A DNA stretch of 64,000 bases from Treponema sp. (GTDB taxonomy: Bacteria; Spirochaetota; Spirochaetia; Treponematales; Treponemataceae): the NCBI GenBank assembly GCA_017470605.1, contig JAFUYH010000038.1, positions 1-64,000 of the forward strand, in the 5' to 3' direction. Under the pieces are notes generated by a model that had not been told where the DNA came from, searched no databases, and saw only the letters and a program-made list of their open reading frames with translations. The position numbers were made by a program, and so were the translations under genes. Numbering within the stretch: position 1 is the first letter of the stretch; every line of letters starts with the position of its first letter. Below, piece by piece: positions 24,835 to 33,262 of the stretch.

Positions 24835-27585
24835 CTACTGCAATTCTTTCAAATAGCTTTCCAAAGTTGCAATCTTGCGCTGGCTTTCTGCAAGACGGTC
24901 GCGTTCTTCCTGAACAAGATTTTCAGGAGCGTGTTTTGCAAAGTTTCCGTTGAGCTTGTTTTCGCTCATTCTTGCATAGCCCTGCTCTTTTTCAATTGCC
25001 TTCTGGAAGCGGGTCATAAGCTGCTCTTTATTGATGCTTTCATCAACAAGAACGAAAACTTCAAAGCCGGCTCCTACAGCACCAATTGAGCTTGCAGGCT
25101 TGGCATCCACAAAGTCAACCTTGGCAACACCGCCGAGCAGCTGAATCATTTCAACCTTTTCGCGGGCAACTTCTGCAGCAGAACCCTTTTCAATCTTAAT
25201 TGCAATATTGATTTTGATTGCAGGGTCAATTCCGCAGTCTACCTTTGTAGCACGAACCCTGCTGATAAGGTCTTTGAGGGATTCAAAGCGGGCTGCAATT
25301 TCTGCATTGTCGCGGGAAGCGGATGGCTCTGGATATGGAGCATTAATAAGCATTCCAGCGTAATCACTGTTAGAAGCAATTTTCTGACTGCCGGCAGCTT
25401 TGCGGTTAGCAGCAATTTCTGCAAGCGGCAGCTTTCCATAAATCTCTTCTGTAACAAAAGGAATATATGGATGAAGAAGTCTCAGATTTTCTTCCAGAAT
25501 GTTCATAAGAACTGAAGCCTGGCGGTCCTTTTCCTTGTCATCACCATTCTTAAAGTTGATTTTTGTAGCTTCTACATACCAGTCGCAGAACTCATTCCAG
25601 AAGTATTCCATAAGAGCAGAAGCGGCGTCGTTGTAGCGGTAAGAATCCAGAGCTTCGCGGGCAGTCTTAACTGCGTGATTAAGGCGGCCGTAAATCCACT
25701 TATCAAGTTCTGTAAGGTCTGCATCTGTTACAGGAACAAGCTTTCGGCCTTCAAGATTTCCAAGAAGGTAGCGTGAAGCGTTCCAAACCTTGTTACAGAA
25801 GCGTGAACCAAGTTTAAAGGAATCCTTATCAATAAGAACGTCCTGTCCCTGAGCACACATAAAGGCAAGGGTAAACTTGAGGGCGTCAGAACCATAAATA
25901 TCAATAATATCAAGCGGGTCAATTCCGTTTCCAAGAGATTTAGACATTTTGCGGCCCTGCTTGTCGCGAACAAGTCCGTGAATGTAAATATCATGGAAAG
26001 GAGCCTTTCCTGTAAACTCAAGACCAGCCATAATCATACGTGCAACCCAGAAGAAGATGATGTCGTATGCAGTTACCAAAGCTGTTGTAGGATAGAACTT
26101 TGCAAGGTCTTCTGTATTCTGAGGCCATCCCAAAGTAGAGAAAGGCCAGAGCCATGAAGAGAACCAGGTATCAAGTACATCTTCATCCTGCTTAAGGTCT
26201 TCGGCACCGCAACCACATTTTGGACACTTTGTTGGGTCTGTGCGGCTAACGATAACTTCACCACACTTCTGGCAGTACCATACTGGAATACGGTGACCCC
26301 ACCAGATCTGGCGGCTTACACACCAGTCGCGGATATTAACAAGCCACTGCTCGTATGTATTTTCCCACTTCTGAGGGAAGAACTGGATTTCTCCATTTTT
26401 CCATGCGGCAAGAGCCTTGTCTGCCATTGGCTTCATTTTTACAAACCACTGGTCGCTCAAATATGGCTCAACTACAGTTTTACAGCGGTAGCAGTGACCT
26501 ACAGAGTGAACCATTTTTTCTTCACCTTTAAAGAGGCCTGCAGCAGTTAAATCTTCTATTACAATAGCACGTGCCTGTTCCGGTTTAAGTCCACGGTATT
26601 TTTCAGGAACATTTTCGTTCATCCGTCCGTCAGGAGTAAGAAGATTGATTACTTCAAGATTATGCCTCTTACCAACTTCCCAGTCGTTAGGGTCATGGGC
26701 TGGAGTAATCTTTACCATACCGGTTCCGAATTCCATATCAACATAATCATCTGCAATGATTGGAATTTCTTTTCCGGTAAGAGGAAGCTTAAGCATTTTT
26801 CCAACGATAGACTTATAGCGTTCGTCGTTAGGATTTACGGCAACTGCAGTATCACCAAAGAAGGTTTCAGGACGGGTTGTTGCAACTTCAATGCGGCCAG
26901 AACCATCAGCATATTCATAGTAAAGATGATACATTGCTCCCTGAGTATCTTCGTGGTCAACTTCATCATCTGCAAGAGCAGTACCACAGCGTGGACACCA
27001 GTTTACAAGACGCTTACCACGGTACATAAGTCCGCGTTCATATAAAGTTACGAATACATCTCGAACTGCGGCAGACAGACCTTCGTCATAAGTAAAACGC
27101 TCGCGGTCCCAGTCTGTTGAGTTACCAAGTTTTCTCTGCTGTTTTACGATTGTATTGTGATGGTCTTCTTTAACCTGCCAGGTACGTTCAAGGAACTTCT
27201 CGCGACCAAGGTCGTTACGGGTAAGACCTTCTTTTTTAAGCTGGCGTTCAACAACGTTCTGAGTTGCAATTCCGGCATGGTCAGTACCAGTTACCCAGAG
27301 AGTATTATCACCCTTCATACGATGATAGCGAACAACGATATCCTGAAGAGTGTTGTTAAGACCGTGTCCCATGTGGAGAACACCAGTTACGTTAGGAGGA
27401 GGAATGACGACAGAATAAGTATTTGTTTTTTTGTTGCAGTCTTCACACTGACACATATACTGCTTGTGTACAGGAGAGGCTTCATCAGACGCAGGTTTAA
27501 AATATCCCTTGCTGTCCCATTCATTGTAGATTCTGTCTTCAAAAGACTTAGGCTCGTATGCCTTTTCAAGTTCAATTGCTTTCAT
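24835..27585 (-). CDS. valS: Valine-tRNA ligase
   Basis: Full-length 916-residue class I synthetase that charges tRNA-Val. The HIGH-type motif PPNVTGVLHMGHGL lies near 45-60 and KMSKSLGN in the second half. Between them is the editing (CP1) domain with TTRPETFFGDTAVAVNP. A zinc-type CPRCG and CQKCG...CPKCGCG are present, and the C-terminal coiled coil ends in RDRLAESQRKIATLESYLKELQ. AAGGAA precedes the ATG. The 166-bp gap to the divergent MATE gene is AT-rich. Confidence 0.97.
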   Translation of the reverse strand: MKAIELEKAYEPKSFEDRIYNEWDSKGYFKPASDEASPVHKQYMCQCEDCNKKTNTYSVVIPPPNVTGVLHMGHGLNNTLQDIVVRYHRMKGDNTLWVTGTDHAGIATQNVVERQLKKEGLTRNDLGREKFLERTWQVKEDHHNTIVKQQRKLGNSTDWDRERFTYDEGLSAAVRDVFVTLYERGLMYRGKRLVNWCPRCGTALADDEVDHEDTQGAMYHLYYEYADGSGRIEVATTRPETFFGDTAVAVNPNDERYKSIVGKMLKLPLTGKEIPIIADDYVDMEFGTGMVKITPAHDPNDWEVGKRHNLEVINLLTPDGRMNENVPEKYRGLKPEQARAIVIEDLTAAGLFKGEEKMVHSVGHCYRCKTVVEPYLSDQWFVKMKPMADKALAAWKNGEIQFFPQKWENTYEQWLVNIRDWCVSRQIWWGHRIPVWYCQKCGEVIVSRTDPTKCPKCGCGAEDLKQDEDVLDTWFSSWLWPFSTLGWPQNTEDLAKFYPTTALVTAYDIIFFWVARMIMAGLEFTGKAPFHDIYIHGLVRDKQGRKMSKSLGNGIDPLDIIDIYGSDALKFTLAFMCAQGQDVLIDKDSFKLGSRFCNKVWNASRYLLGNLEGRKLVPVTDADLTELDKWIYGRLNHAVKTAREALDSYRYNDAASALMEYFWNEFCDWYVEATKINFKNGDDKEKDRQASVLMNILEENLRLLHPYIPFVTEEIYGKLPLAEIAANRKAAGSQKIASNSDYAGMLINAPYPEPSASRDNAEIAARFESLKDLISRVRATKVDCGIDPAIKINIAIKIEKGSAAEVAREKVEMIQLLGGVAKVDFVDAKPASSIGAVGAGFEVFVLVDESINKEQLMTRFQKAIEKEQGYARMSENKLNGNFAKHAPENLVQEERDRLAESQRKIATLESYLKELQ

Positions 27586-27751
27586 TCTGTCATTCCTTCT
27601 TTAAAGCATTTAGTAAAATTTGAGCAAAATTATAATGAATTAACTTGTTATTTTCAATGAAATCTGGATTTTTTATCAGCCAAAGAAGTAATACAAAATC
27701 TTAATAGAATCATACAATTTAAGATTACTTACAAAAGTTAAAATATAAAAT

Positions 27752-29098
27752 ATGCAAAGTAAAAACCGCGGCGCACTGCCCATGATAAAACTGACTTTTC
27801 CTATTGCCATGGAACAGTTTTTAAGGATTCTTGTTTCTTCTATTGATACAATGATGCTCAGTTCCTACAGCAACGATGCCGTTGCGGCAGTAGGACTGGT
27901 TTCTCAATATGTTTTCTTTTTAAATCTTGTTTTTTCTGTAATAGGCACAGGATGTTCTATTGTACTGGCTCAATACCTGGGAGCCCGCAAATCTGAAAAA
28001 GAGCTGAACCACATAGCCCAGGCCAGTACTGTAATGGTCTTTTTTGTCTCCATTTTCTTAACGGCTCTGGTTATTTTTGGAACAGGCCCCCTTTTAAGCC
28101 GCTACACTCTGGAAGAAAGCGTAAGAAATTACGCATGGCAGTATTTTGTGATTTTTGGCGGAATCTGCTGTTTCTTCAATGCATTCAGCCTTTTACAGGG
28201 AGCCATTTTAAGAAGTTACGGTTACACAAACGAAGCGATGATAGTTTCCATTGTTGCAAACGTTATTAACGTTCTGGGAAATGCCCTTTCGCTTTACGGC
28301 TGGTTCGGACTTCCTGTTCTGGGAGTTCCGGGCGTTGCAGGAGCCTCGGGGCTTTCCATGCTTGTTTCCTGCATAATGCTGAATATCTTTATAAGACGAA
28401 GAAAGGACGTTGCCTTCAGAATGAAGGGAATTACAAAAGTTCCCGGGAACAGCTACAAAATCATCCTTTCTGTGGGAATTCCTACGGCGGGAGAAAGCCT
28501 TTCTTATAACATAAGCCAGATTGTCATTATGGCAATGATTTCTACACTGGGAACTTTTGCCATGTCGGCTCAGGTTTACACCATGACAATAGTCCGCTTT
28601 GTTTTTGCAGTTGCCGTTGCCACAGGCCACGCAACCCAAATAAAGACCGGTTACTACGTTGGGGCAAAAGAAAATGACACCGCTTACAGAAAAGTATTTA
28701 TCTACCAGCTTGTTGCAACAATCTGTTCCATGGTTCTTATCTTTGTAGTAAATATAATCAAGGCACCTGTAATAAAAATCTTTACGGATATACCGGAAGT
28801 AACGTCTCTTGTTTCTACCCTGCTGATTTATTCAACTTATATTGAATTTGGCCGCGCCCTGAACCTTGTTTATGTAGGGGCATTAAAAGGAGCCGGAGAT
28901 GTAAAGTTCCCTGTAATTTACGGAATAATTTCTAACTGGGGAATTATGGTTCTGGGAAGCTATATTTTAGGCTTGAAATGCGGACTTGGTCTTGTAGGTT
29001 TCTGGCTTGGCATTGGAACGGACGAAACGACAAGGGGAATCGTAATGCTTTTCAGATGGAAAAGCCGCAGGTGGGAAAAACATTCCCTTATAAAATAG
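27752..29098 (+). CDS. MATE family efflux transporter
   Basis: A 448-residue inner-membrane exporter with about 12 spans, using Na+ or H+ to expel drugs or metabolites. The first half has PIAMEQFLRILVSSIDTMMLSSYSNDAVAAVGL, and the repeat in the second half starts at VGIPTAGESLSYNISQIVIMAMISTLGTFAMSAQVY, the standard MATE duplication. No Shine-Dalgarno is seen; TAAAAT ends 7 nt before the ATG. An alternative ATG lies at 27782. The substrate is unknown. Confidence 0.9.
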   Translation: MQSKNRGALPMIKLTFPIAMEQFLRILVSSIDTMMLSSYSNDAVAAVGLVSQYVFFLNLVFSVIGTGCSIVLAQYLGARKSEKELNHIAQASTVMVFFVSIFLTALVIFGTGPLLSRYTLEESVRNYAWQYFVIFGGICCFFNAFSLLQGAILRSYGYTNEAMIVSIVANVINVLGNALSLYGWFGLPVLGVPGVAGASGLSMLVSCIMLNIFIRRRKDVAFRMKGITKVPGNSYKIILSVGIPTAGESLSYNISQIVIMAMISTLGTFAMSAQVYTMTIVRFVFAVAVATGHATQIKTGYYVGAKENDTAYRKVFIYQLVATICSMVLIFVVNIIKAPVIKIFTDIPEVTSLVSTLLIYSTYIEFGRALNLVYVGALKGAGDVKFPVIYGIISNWGIMVLGSYILGLKCGLGLVGFWLGIGTDETTRGIVMLFRWKSRRWEKHSLIK

Positions 29099-29112
29099 AA
29101 TGATCTCCTCAC

Positions 29113-29162
29113 CTGCCAAAGTACACAGCAAAAATGCACTGCCAAAGTGCATCACCAAAGTG
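29113..29162. repeat. Short repeats between convergent genes
   Basis: Three copies of GCCAAAGTRCA or CCAAAGTGCA occur in 50 bp, and TGCACT-GCCA-AAGTGCA can fold as a hairpin. They fill the gap between the MATE and aldo/keto reductase stops. Confidence 0.5.
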
Positions 29163-29175
29163 CACTGCTCACTCT

Positions 29176-30324
29176 TTAAGAGCCGAATCTTGCGGCAACA
29201 TCTTCAAGGTATCTGGTAACGTTTAAGTGCTGAGGACAGATTTCTTCACACTGTCCGCACTTTATGCAGTCACTTGCCTTACCAAAATCTTTATGAAGAT
29301 TGGAATAATATTCCTGCTGAATTGTCCAGCCCATAGTGCCGTTTGGATCCTGCTTCAAATCTGCATTTAAAAGTGCAAAATATTTTGGAATGGCAATATG
29401 AAGAGGACAGCCTTCCGTACAGTAAGAGCAGCCAGTGCATGGAACCGCCTTTGTTTTGTTCAGAAGTGCTACAGCCTTATTAATAAGGGCATTTTCTTCT
29501 GCATTAAGAGGAATAAAGTTCTGCATATAGGAGGTATTGTCTTCTACCTGCTCCAGATTGCTCATTCCGCTAAGAACCATTGCAACATTTTTATGACTGG
29601 CCGCAAAACGGATTGCCCAGGAAGCAATGCTTGCAGAAGGATTATAGGATTTATAAAGGCTTTCTATTTCACTTCCCATATTTACAAGAGTGCCGCCCTT
29701 TACAGGCTCCATTACAATTACAGGCTTATCATACTTTTCACAAATCTCATAACATTCACGTGAACGCACACCCGGATTATCATAGTCAAAATAATTCAGC
29801 TGAATCTGAACAAATTCCATTTCCGGGTGCTGGCTTAAAATTTTATCCAGAAGTTCCGGGCCATCATGAAAAGAAAAACCGATATGTTTTACCAGACCTT
29901 CTGCCTTTTTCTGCTTTGCCCAGTCAAAAACATGAAGACGGTTATAAACTTCAATTGAATGAATGTTCACGTCATGAACAAGATAATAATCAAAATAAGC
30001 GGCTCCTGTACGTTCCAGCTGTTCCTGAAAAATCCTGTCACAATCTTCTTCTTTATTTATATAACTTGAATGAAGTTTTGTTGCCAGTGTAAAACTATCC
30101 CGAGGATAACGTTCTACCAGAAACTTTTTACATGCGGCTTCACTTGCAGAACCGCAGTACATAAGGGCAGTATCAAAATAGGTAAATCCCCTTTCCATAA
30201 AAAGGTCTACCATTCTGTTCATCTGCTCAAAGTCAACATCAGAAGCATCATTCTGATTTTTTGTCGGGAGTCTCATAAGACCAAAACCGAGTTTTTTTGC
30301 GCTCTTAAAAATATCATTTGCCAT
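29176..30324 (-). CDS. Aldo/keto reductase with C-terminal 2x[4Fe-4S] domain
   Basis: A 382-residue oxidoreductase. The barrel has FDTALMYCG (catalytic Tyr), LATKLHS (Lys) and DYYLVHDV (His). The C-terminal 100 residues add CTGCSYCTEGCP and CIKCGQCEEICP, which bind two [4Fe-4S] clusters and suggest ferredoxin-linked electron flow. ATG 30324 is used; the upstream in-frame TTG is part of the -35 box. TTGATA-17-TATACT ends 7 nt before this ATG and there is no ribosome site, so a leaderless mRNA is expected. The substrate is unknown. Confidence 0.85.
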   Translation of the reverse strand: MANDIFKSAKKLGFGLMRLPTKNQNDASDVDFEQMNRMVDLFMERGFTYFDTALMYCGSASEAACKKFLVERYPRDSFTLATKLHSSYINKEEDCDRIFQEQLERTGAAYFDYYLVHDVNIHSIEVYNRLHVFDWAKQKKAEGLVKHIGFSFHDGPELLDKILSQHPEMEFVQIQLNYFDYDNPGVRSRECYEICEKYDKPVIVMEPVKGGTLVNMGSEIESLYKSYNPSASIASWAIRFAASHKNVAMVLSGMSNLEQVEDNTSYMQNFIPLNAEENALINKAVALLNKTKAVPCTGCSYCTEGCPLHIAIPKYFALLNADLKQDPNGTMGWTIQQEYYSNLHKDFGKASDCIKCGQCEEICPQHLNVTRYLEDVAARFGS

Positions 30325-30331
30325 GAAAAAA

Positions 30332-30360
30332 AGTATAATCGGCAGACGGCTTTTTATCAA
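30332..30360 (-). promoter_or_regulatory. Aldo/keto reductase promoter, leaderless
   Basis: TTGATA (30360-30355), 17-nt spacer, TATACT (30337-30332), then seven bases to the ATG. Confidence 0.7.
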
Positions 30361-30368
30361 ATAAATTT

Positions 30369-31760
30369 TTACGATTTTATGATAATTGTAAATTTTGCTC
30401 CATGAGGATTTACATTATCCGCCAGAATTTCATAGCCTAAGGCAGAAGAAAGGGTTTTTGCAATGGAAAGCCCCAGCCCTGAACCGCCAGCCTTTCTCGT
30501 GTGGGCCTGGTCTGCCCTGTAAAAACGCTCAAAAACATGAGGAAGGTCTTCTTCTGAAATGCCGGGACCGTCATCATATTCTTCTATATAAACACGATTT
30601 TCTTTTTTTTCTGCATAAAGAGAAATGGAAGACTTTTCTCCTGCAAATTTTATGCTGTTCGAAACAAAAACCGTAATAATCTGATGAAGCATTTCCGAAT
30701 CGCTGAAAACTTCTATTCCAGCCCCACTGCAAGTAATGTTAATTTCAGGAGTCAAGGCTCTGGCTTCTGTTTCAATGCGGGCAAAAAGTTCATCCAGCTT
30801 TACGGCAGAAAACTGAGGTTTTATGCGGCCGCTTTCGATTCTGGAAATATGCAGAAGATTTTCAATAATCGCATGCATGGATTTTGATTCGTTTTTTATT
30901 GAATTAAGAGATTTTTCAAGCTGCTGGGGATTATCCTTTCCCCAGCGAAGAAGAAGATTTGTCTGCCCTGTAATTACAGTAAGAGGGGTATTTAATTCAT
31001 GAGAAACATCACTGGAAAACTGTCTTTCCCGCTCAAAATCAGCCTTGATTCTTATAAAAAGTTCATTAAAAGTACGCGAAAGTTCATCAATTTCATCATT
31101 CTTGCCGGTAAGAGGAAGAAGTGCATCCAGGTCTTCTGTTGTCATGGACTGAGCCGCCTTTGTAATCTTCATGACAGGCTTAATAGTCCTGCGGGCAATA
31201 AAAAAAGAAAAAAGGAAAGAAAGGATTAAGACAGGAATTGCCATAAAAAGTATTGCGGCCGGCAGTTTTGAAAAAACACTTTTCCAGGAATTATTATCCA
31301 TATTTACGGCAACAGCAATTACAAAACTTTTTCCTGCATGAAGATGAGTCTGGGCCAGATATATTACATCCAGATTTCCGTCAAAAAAGAAATCTTTTTC
31401 CAAATGGCGGACGGCTTTACCCTTTGTATCCGGGAGCAAGGGCAGAAAGGGGTCATTTGTTGCAAGTACGCTTCCGTTTTCAGGCAGGTAGACTATATAG
31501 GTAACATAATAAGGAATTCCCATAAAAAGCATGGAAGATTCCAGATCTGAAATTTCTTCAGAAAAATCTATTTCGCGTTCAGAAATGGCTTCATAAATCC
31601 TGTTTTCTGAAAGCATTAATTCCTGAGTCTGAGTATTTCTGGCAAGCGACCATGTAAAAAAGAGAAAGAAAACTGAAATAAATATTACAGAAGTTGTAAT
31701 AATAAACATAAAGCGAAGAGAAAGCTGGGCTGCAAAAGATTCAGAAAGTTTCTTTTTCAT
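30369..31760 (-). CDS. Sensor histidine kinase
   Basis: A 463-residue membrane kinase: helix 1 (about 16-38), extracytoplasmic sensor of about 130 residues, helix 2 (about 168-190), HAMP (IARRTIKPVMKITKAAQSM), HisKA with DVSHELNTPL, and HATPase with N box SNSIKFA, DDGPGI and GGSGLGLSIAK. All catalytic motifs look intact. It begins 14 bp after the response regulator stop, so the two form a pair. The signal is unknown. Confidence 0.92.
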   Translation of the reverse strand: MKKKLSESFAAQLSLRFMFIITTSVIFISVFFLFFTWSLARNTQTQELMLSENRIYEAISEREIDFSEEISDLESSMLFMGIPYYVTYIVYLPENGSVLATNDPFLPLLPDTKGKAVRHLEKDFFFDGNLDVIYLAQTHLHAGKSFVIAVAVNMDNNSWKSVFSKLPAAILFMAIPVLILSFLFSFFIARRTIKPVMKITKAAQSMTTEDLDALLPLTGKNDEIDELSRTFNELFIRIKADFERERQFSSDVSHELNTPLTVITGQTNLLLRWGKDNPQQLEKSLNSIKNESKSMHAIIENLLHISRIESGRIKPQFSAVKLDELFARIETEARALTPEINITCSGAGIEVFSDSEMLHQIITVFVSNSIKFAGEKSSISLYAEKKENRVYIEEYDDGPGISEEDLPHVFERFYRADQAHTRKAGGSGLGLSIAKTLSSALGYEILADNVNPHGAKFTIIIKS

Positions 31761-31774
31761 GACTTTTCCTGACC

Positions 31775-32443
31775 TTAAATCATCATATAGCCGGCACCGC
31801 GCACAGTTTTTATGAATTCGTCTTTTGTATGGTCTGATATTTTTGAACGCAGATAGCCAACATAGACATCAACAGTGTTTTCATCAATAAAATGCCCCTT
31901 ACCCCAGATTTCATCTATAATCTGCTGGCGGGAAAGCACCTTTTCCTTATTTTCCAGAAAAAGTTTTAAGAGCATGAATTCCGTCTTAGAAAGCAGGACT
32001 TCATTCTGATTTATTGAGAAACTCATTCTTTCTATATTAAGAGAAAGGGAACGCAAGGCAAGACTGGCTTCCTGATTTTTTGAGTAATTAACCCTGCGTA
32101 AAAGGGCATTTATGCGTGCTAGAAGTTCTTCAATTTCAAAGGGTTTTGGAATATAGTCATCTGCTCCCAGATTCAAGCCGTTAATCTTATCAATTGTTTC
32201 TCCGCGGGCAGTTTCCAGAATGACAGGCACCGTTGAAACAGCACGTATTCTCCGCAAAACTTCCAGACCATTCAGTTCCGGGAGCATTATATCCAGAAGA
32301 ATCAGGTCAGGCTTTTCTGCCTCAAAAATTTCAAGAGCTTCCCGCCCCGTAAGGGCAAGACAGGTTTCAAATCCTTCATGATTCAGTTCAGAAATAACAA
32401 AATCTGAAATACCAGAATCATCTTCAACCACCAGAATCTTCAT
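31775..32443 (-). CDS. OmpR-family response regulator
   Basis: A 222-residue DNA-binding regulator. The receiver has the acidic pair in VVEDD, phospho-Asp in LILLDIMLPE and Lys in YIPKPF. The winged helix includes LLSKTEFMLLKLFLENKEKVLSRQQI and VDVYVGYLRSKI. GGAGG precedes the ATG. It is paired with the kinase downstream and preceded by a secreted protein gene, from which it is separated by a perfect palindrome. Confidence 0.93.
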   Translation of the reverse strand: MKILVVEDDSGISDFVISELNHEGFETCLALTGREALEIFEAEKPDLILLDIMLPELNGLEVLRRIRAVSTVPVILETARGETIDKINGLNLGADDYIPKPFEIEELLARINALLRRVNYSKNQEASLALRSLSLNIERMSFSINQNEVLLSKTEFMLLKLFLENKEKVLSRQQIIDEIWGKGHFIDENTVDVYVGYLRSKISDHTKDEFIKTVRGAGYMMI

Positions 32444-32481
32444 AAAGCAACCTCCAAAACGTCAGTCTGAATTTCAAAGTT

Positions 32482-32509
32482 ACCTCGAAAAACTGAAGTT
32501 TTTCGAGGT
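32482..32509. repeat. Perfect 28-bp palindrome before the response regulator
   Basis: ACCTCGAAAAACT-GA-AGTTTTTCGAGGT, 13-bp arms without mismatch, about 40 bp before the regulator ATG. There is no T-run on either side. It may be an operator for the regulator itself, an mRNA processing hairpin or a dispersed repeat. Confidence 0.5.
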
Positions 32510-32516
32510 TCCCATA

Positions 32517-33104
32517 TCATTCTACATGAGAAAGAATTTCAACCGGCTCTATAAGAACACCGCTAAAAGCACGCACTCCCTGTATCTTTACTTTTATTTC
32601 ATCATCTTTTGACGGAACCTGAACTCTGATTGTATCACCTTTTCTGTTAAAAGAAAATTTTACTTTTTCAGGCAGTTCTTCATCATCTAGAATTATGGAA
32701 GAAGATTTTACAGAACGCGGATTCAGGCTCTGATTAAAGGAAATTTCCATTACAACTTCATCTTCATCCACTCTTGAACTTTTTACCTGAAGCAGGACAA
32801 GTTTTTCCTGCTGAACGAAGGTTCTGTTTCCTCTGTAATGAACAAAATTCTGGGGATTTTTTTCCTTATTTCCTTCCGGCCCTTCCGGTTTTTGAGGTGG
32901 AGCCGGCGGAGGCGAAACTGGCGAAGGCGGCGGATTTTTTGACTGAGAAGACTGGCTATTATGCATTCCCTGCCCCTCCATACTCCCCGGACTGCTTTCC
33001 TGCGATTTTTCAGGCCCCCTAGCCTCTGCAGGTTCTGCAAAGGAAAATGCAGCAAAAACAGAAATAAGAAGAATAAACAGACTTTTTCTTTTTAATTGAC
33101 CCAT
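32517..33104 (-). CDS. Secreted proline-rich protein with Ig-like C-terminus
   Basis: A 195-residue exported protein: signal peptide to about residue 24, a Ser/Gln/Pro-rich low-complexity linker (including PPPSPVSPPPAPPQKP) and a C-terminal beta domain of about 100 residues (VVMEISFNQSLNPRSVKSSSIILDDEELP...) resembling the Ig-like domains that describe extreme values in polymers. ATG 33104 is preferred, since TATAAT ends 6 nt before it; the frame is open to 33128. It heads the group with the two-component system and is divergent from the DUF4353 lipoprotein. Confidence 0.6.
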   Translation of the reverse strand: MGQLKRKSLFILLISVFAAFSFAEPAEARGPEKSQESSPGSMEGQGMHNSQSSQSKNPPPSPVSPPPAPPQKPEGPEGNKEKNPQNFVHYRGNRTFVQQEKLVLLQVKSSRVDEDEVVMEISFNQSLNPRSVKSSSIILDDEELPEKVKFSFNRKGDTIRVQVPSKDDEIKVKIQGVRAFSGVLIEPVEILSHVE

Positions 33105-33262
33105 ATTTTTATTATATGATAAATGCAAAAAAAAGAAATTAAAAGTAAAGATTTTTTACTAAGAGTTTTCTTACTTTCCTCTTAGGAAAAATTCAAGATT
33201 TCAGATATATCCTGCGGTAAATTAAAGGCATAAGGAAAATATGATTTTCTGGAGGTTAAACT

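Noticed and set aside
29113..29162. Possible CRISPR-like repeats
   Set aside because: Units are only about 11 bp, spacing is irregular and no cas genes are present.
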